From NCBI GenBank assembly GCA_021030915.1, contig JAGEMR010000028.1, forward strand, positions 186,001 through 250,000: 64,000 bases of DNA. The letters are read 5' to 3'. Of the stretch, positions 59,282 through 64,000 are shown piece after piece (the first letter of the stretch is position 1; each line of letters begins with the position of its first letter). The translations under genes and the position numbers were made by a program. This stretch comes from Astrothelium macrocarpum. Lineage: Eukaryota; Ascomycota; Dothideomycetes; Trypetheliales; Trypetheliaceae. The notes beneath the pieces are model-generated. The model was given only the letters and a program-made list of their open reading frames with translations. It was not told the origin of the DNA and did no database searches.

Positions 59282-61008
59282 TCACATTTCAGAGGGAGGC
59301 GCCGAAATTGTTCGTCCCTCATCATCCGGATCTGGATCCGCGTTGTTTTTGCATGGATTGAAGACAAGAGGGTTGGTGAAAAAACCGGGAAATTCTGGAG
59401 AAGGTCCAAAGTCGGCCGTCGGAAAATGGTATGTTGAAGCAGAAGCAGTTGTGGGAAAATTGTATCCATACTGAAACTGAGTCAGGTCAAAGTTTTCCTT
59501 GTCGTCAAACGGGAAAAGGTTATTGGTGCTGGGCTTCATGTCAGATCCAGGATTGATGATATTGCCAAACGTGTTATGATTGGTTGGTAGACCAAGCTGG
59601 AAAGACTGGTTATCTAGGACACGAAATTCTGAGGTCAGGAACGTGAGAGGCGCGGGATGATCAAAGGAGACTTGGTCTTCGGGCTTGTCCTGGAATATGT
59701 CAAAAGCCCGCTTCTTCTTGGAGCCAAATGGTTGGCCGTATGTGAGCTTGAAATCCTCATCATCTTCATCCTCAAGGATGGCGTTCTCGCTGTTCGCGAA
59801 AAGGGAGGCGTGTCGGCCGTGTGACCGCAAGCCAGGAAGTCCATGGCAGTTCACATCGAGATCGCCCAGGACCGGTCGCCGGGGACGCCGCTTGATTGGA
59901 GATGGCTTGATAGGGCTACTCTCCTCGTCAAGTAAGTGAGAGATTCTTCGCTGCCGTTTGAATGAGCCTGATGGCGTAAAGACAAGTTCGTTCGGCTCGA
60001 CTTCTTGAGAGTTTTGCTCAAGCTGCTCAAGAACGGACGTGTCCTTTTTCTGGTTGCGCTTGCGGCGCATTTCTGGAGTGGCCGAGTCGAAAATGTCCAT
60101 GCCGGGCCAGAGAACACCTTTCAATTTGTTTGATTCACTAACAATCATGTCATTGTTCTCATCCTGATCTTCTGTCCAAAATGCCCTTGATCTCTTTGGA
60201 GGCGCCTCTCCGTACTCCGAGCATATGCTTGAATCTGTGGGAGTCTGCTCCTTTATGTGCATCGGTGATGGATAAGTCGTGGGCCATCTTACCATTCGTG
60301 GAATATGTCCATGATGCAACGAAGGATGGTCAATGAATGGGCTCGCGCTGTGATGCTCAAGTTTCACCGGATGGTCAGATAATCTTGGATCCAGTACATT
60401 CTCGCTTGCACGCGTGGCCCTCCTTGAAGTAGCACGAGAGCCGAGCGTCGAGGAACGAGCAGATGGGCCGTGGCTAGATGGAGTGCTTCGGCGAGTACTT
60501 GCACGCGGAGCTACCCATCTGCAGTCGGCAACCAAATACACCGTGATGGGAGTATATGGTTGAACTCACCTGGCAACCTTGTCCTTGGGCGCTTTTTGTC
60601 CTTCAAATTCATCCGCTCAGACATAAGTTCTTCTACATTCCACTCGGCGTACCATCGATCGTAGGCATCGATCTGCTCAGCTGCTTGGGCTTCGGTGCTG
60701 GAGCGCACCTTGACTTTGTAGTAGTGGGATAAATGGCCTTTGCTAGCGATGTGGGTGAGTAAGTGTGAAACATCGCTGAAGTCTGGCTGCTTAGGGCAGA
60801 TATTGCAGTGTAAAGGGATTGGCGTAGTCATAGTCTGTGAAGGGGCCGGCTTTGAGTCCGAACAAAACGATTCCAAGCAAGTTCCAGTGGGCGGAAGCAA
60901 CGAAGCAAAAGAAGCGAAATCTGTAGGACGAGGCTGCTGTGGTCCAGAAGAATTGGACGAGGAGTGACAGCTCGACGTGGAGAAAGGAGTGACTACGGGC
61001 AGAGACAT
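59282..61008 (-). CDS. Fungal nuclear protein with zinc-finger-like N-terminal motif, otherwise disordered
   Basis: 555 aa; exon 1 61008-60570, intron 60569-60511 (59 bp), exon 2 60510-59282. A Cys2His2-like segment LHCNICPKQPDFSDVSHLLTH with a further His in SKGHLSHYY is followed by a helical region ending YDRWYAEWNVEELMSERM; this arrangement recurs in fungal proteins of unknown function. An internal ATG at about 60832 would start just before it. The rest is rich in Ser, Pro and basic residues, with KRSRAF, RRKRNQKK, KPSPIKRRPRRP and SKKKRAF as possible nuclear signals, and an acidic patch LEDEDDEDFK. It may bind nucleic acid, but no function can be named. It shares orientation with BET2 upstream. 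Confidence 0.75.
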
Positions 61009-61609
61009 GCACAGATAGTGGCCAGGGAGTTGTTGTTTGACAAGTGCAGCTTCCTACTGTGAAGCAGATGGGGATGGAAGTCAGAGACTCGAGCAGAGGC
61101 AAGAGCAGCGGCGAGCATTTAAGCACCCGCAGACCGGGAGACGGGCGATGCCATGCAGTCGTCTTTACGAGCACATGGCCACCACTGACGTGCCTGCCGA
61201 AAGCGCAACTAGCCGAGAGCAGAGAAACACAAATCGGACGGGAGCAAGCGATGTGCAATGCAGTATTGAAGATGAATTCGGCATGGATCAAAAATTCTGT
61301 AGTAACCCGAAGTGGTGAGTGCTATGAGCAACTTACCAGGCGTAGCTTGATAGCTGTTAGGTTTGGATTCTCATTTCCATGCACCTGAGTGCACATGGAG
61401 ACCTCACATTGCAGACTCTACGAGACATGTCCTCTGGAAACTGTCGAGGTCTGTAAATGGACGTGAGTGCCACTCAGAACTGTCGCTTGCAGCTCAGAAA
61501 TTTTTTTCTACTCCGCCCTTGTATCTTGCAGCATACTGAGAATGCTTCCAAGCTATTAGATGGACAGAGTTATATGACCGAATTCACTTGATTCGGCATT
61601 TGGACAAGT
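61009..61609. other. Intergenic between BET2 and the zinc-finger-like gene (same strand)
   Basis: 601 bp holding the BET2 3' region and the promoter of the zinc-finger-like gene. No gene seen. Confidence 0.5.
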
Positions 61610-62792
61610 TCATCTACCAAGCACTCGATTTGTGATATGCTTTGGCATGCAGCTATATCAGTTAGTATTCAGCAAAGTGCATTTGTAGACTGAGGAAAGT
61701 CGTGAGACTCACTACGTAGGGTCAACTTCAACTAGTCCCGGCTGGCCAAGCAGACTCAGGCCTGCGACACCAAAGTGGGTGTGGAAAACATCCACCATAT
61801 CACCCGGTCTGTCAGCTAGTCCACCGTTTTGAGGGTCTTGGCATTGGAGGATAAAAGAAGTTAGACGGTCTCGGTCAATCCAATGTAATCTGCCGATCAT
61901 GGCCATACTACTTAATACCCACCAGCTATAGCACACATCTTCGAGCTTTTCAGGTCTACCATTGAGGCCGCCATTGGGTAGCTGTCGCTCGCTCAACCAG
62001 CCCCCTAGAGCGTCCCTATCAATCAAGTCCAGCTTGCCTGCAATTACCAATGTTCCAACACACGTATAAATCTGGCCCGAATGCGACTCCGCGCCCGGAC
62101 TGACGCCAAAAGCCCCGTCGGAGTTCTGGCACGATAAGACGTATTGGACACATTTATCAATGTCCACCAGATGCTCAAGATGCAGCAGCGAAAGTGCAAG
62201 GAGGCCACAGAACATGAAGCGTGTATCTTCTTCACCCCATTTATCACCGGCAAAAGTACCACTTTCTTGATTTTGTAGGCTTGCGATGACTGCAAGAAAC
62301 GTCAGCATGGAACGAAGACTGGCAAAGTGCACAAGTACGCACAGCTTCCAATGCGCTTCTTGCCCCCAGGAATTTGTTCTTCAAATTCATCCACCGCATC
62401 CAAAGTAGCAAGCAGCTGGACAGCGCTTACAGTATAGAGCATATGCGAGTCATGACCTGGCGCGGCAGCGAAGCCGCCATCCTGGCAAAAACATGAAATG
62501 ACGTACTTTAGCACGCCGTCACGCGGGAGCGCATCAGGATGTCCAAGCAGGTGAAGCGCAGTCAAGCCCCAGTAGATGCCACTCATGCGCAGATGTTCGG
62601 TCATCCAGTATTCGAGCTCGTCTCGGCGCTAGCAACGGTCAGATGGAGCTGGGAGACGGTTTGCGGCAATGAGGCACGCACTTGGTCGAGGCTCTGGATG
62701 TAGGCAACGTGCTTTTCGGCGTAGAGCTTGAGGTCGCCAGACAGGTGAGCGTCTCCCAGGCCTGCGCGACCCGGCCCCGCAGCAAGAGACAT
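61610..62792 (-). CDS. BET2: Rab geranylgeranyltransferase (GGTase II) beta subunit
   Basis: 337 aa; exons 62792-62682, 62628-62343, 62289-61716, 61652-61610; introns 53, 53 and 63 bp, the last with a perfect TACTAAC branch. It attaches geranylgeranyl groups to Rab GTPases together with the Bet4 alpha subunit and the Rab escort protein. Prenyltransferase repeats are clear: [58 protein letters not shown] and [20 protein letters not shown]. Zinc ligands Asp and Cys lie in EDVCYSW and His in DVFHTHFG. The start at 62792 (MSLAAGPG) is the first ATG; no in-frame ATG exists upstream in the open frame. The ending [13 protein letters not shown] requires the last small exon. Confidence 0.94.
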
Positions 62793-63935
62793 GGCTGAAG
62801 GGGGGAGAGAGAAGGAGAAAGGGCGGCGGACAGTGGTGGTAGTGATGAGGGCGGGCTCCAAGGTAGCCGACGGACGGGATTCACTCTCGTTTCAGCCGTC
62901 CTTACAGCGAACCCTGCAGAGCACTTCTGGTAACAGATTACGCATCGTCGTTCCGCCCATTCAACGCATTCCAGCGTCCTCTGCTCTGCAACTCCCTTGA
63001 CTGTGCATCAATTCTCGTCTGACGCCCCCGACTTCTCCGTACCCCGACTTCAGCGCCTCTCAGTGCCACCTCTTGTTTGTGATCCACCGACAACGACAAT
63101 CAACACCTCCTATCATCCGCATTTCGCCGCCCTCACTGACCAGCTCCTCTCTCCGCACTACCGCCGGACAGCTGTTAGTTCCGTTGGCAAAGTCTGGCTC
63201 AATTCGTAACTGCATGGTCCAGCGCCAAATCCGCCCTGACTTTGCCGCCGTCTATCTCTCGACCAGCGAAAATTCAAGCACTGGAGCGTTTCAGTCACCT
63301 CGGTTTCTTTGTATAGAACTGATCCAGCACCACGCCATCTTAAAAGTAGAGCGAAAGGCAATTGTAGCCGGCACCATCCGAAACATGTACGTCCTTTGTC
63401 TGCACGTTCCCCAACTTGATTGTGCTTCGTGGAACTTTTCCCCAAAGCCGAATTTCTCTTTGTTCTACCTGTTGTGCAGGACTGACACTGTCATTTCCAC
63501 CAGTCGAGACCTTGGCCAGAATTACCTACCAAGTTTCCGAGCTGCGCCCAATCCGACTTGGCATTAGACCCTACGTTTATCCTTTCTTTCTTGTGCAAGC
63601 ATTTCGACGTTTGACAAGCGGGCCTTTCTTACAATCGGGCTCCTTCGAGGTAATTCATACAGTCGCTTGGAAGAAAACCAACGTGAGAACTGTCAATGCT
63701 GCTGGCGCCTGCACGCAAGCTGCTATTGTCCGACCCCTAATATTCATTGCGATCCTCGGGATTTGCAACAAGAATTACCTGGCTCTGGAAAGTCGGCATG
63801 ATCGTCTAATGTCTAAAATCCGCACGCCAATTGCATTGCATTTCTCTGAGCCTTAGCAAGCGGCAGACAGCAGTGACGCAAGCGCTTTCACATTCACTTT
63901 TCGCGAGCACTGCAGTCACACGACCCCTCGTCACT
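62793..63935. other. 1.1-kb region upstream of BET2, no supportable gene
   Basis: Overlapping + strand frames at 63073-63567 and 63416-63856 carry no recognisable domain. This may be the 5' UTR and promoter of a gene starting at 63936 and the BET2 promoter. Confidence 0.45.
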
Positions 63936-64000
63936 ATGCCACGAAACCCAGATCTTTCACTTTCAATCGCCAAGCAGGCAACAAACGGGAATGAAAGTGC
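63936..64000 (+). CDS. Possible start of a gene running off the right edge
   Basis: An ATG at 63936 opens MPRNPDLSLSIAKQATNG and stays open to the window end (65 bp). The preceding CACT context is acceptable for fungi, but nothing else supports it. Confidence 0.3.
   Translation, partial: MPRNPDLSLSIAKQATNGNES

Overview
The window is a gene-dense stretch of nuclear DNA from a filamentous ascomycete (Pezizomycotina). The evidence is consistent GT-AG introns of about 46-96 bp with CTAAC/CTGAC-type branch sites, fungus-specific families (Ilm1, Pam17, Mdm20, Zn2Cys6 regulator, Aim9-like phosphotransferases) and CYP51. The sequence alone does not fix the class; Leotiomycetes would be plausible. 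I rebuilt 25 gene models by joining reading frames across splice sites and checking that exon lengths sum to whole codons, plus one possible start at the right edge.

0-16 kb: the 3' end of proteasome ATPase RPT4; a GNAT-like gene with a repetitive tail; a 3-beta-HSD/Erg26-like dehydrogenase; a 2.5 kb stretch with no supportable gene; a conserved hypothetical; an MDR oxidoreductase; ILM1; MDM20 (NatB auxiliary subunit); an O-methyltransferase. 16-36 kb: a TBC-domain protein that lacks both canonical catalytic residues; a nitronate monooxygenase with a poly-G/poly-C tract in its intron; a microsomal P450; two Aim9-like phosphotransferase paralogues flanking RPB11 and CYP51 (the second interrupted by two in-frame stops); a UTP16-like nucleolar protein; a zinc alcohol dehydrogenase. 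36-64 kb: a complete telomerase reverse transcriptase (TERT, six exons), divergent from a DH-BAR-SH3 RhoGEF; a large membrane-anchored hypothetical; PAM17; a Zn2Cys6 transcription factor; a FAR-17a/AIG1-like membrane hydrolase; a zinc-finger-like nuclear protein; BET2 (Rab geranylgeranyltransferase beta); and a possible gene start at the right edge.

Most genes are unrelated housekeeping loci (proteasome, RNA polymerase II, telomerase, Rab prenylation, mitochondrial import, N-terminal acetylation, sterol synthesis) interspersed with single metabolic enzymes. I see no biosynthetic cluster, defence system, transposon, tRNA or CRISPR array. The most unusual signals are: at least four minus-strand genes sitting in GC-rich islands whose strand skew flips inside the gene; the 89-bp G tract in an intron; the stop-interrupted Aim9-like paralogue with a GC-AG intron; and the TBC protein with degenerate catalytic motifs.
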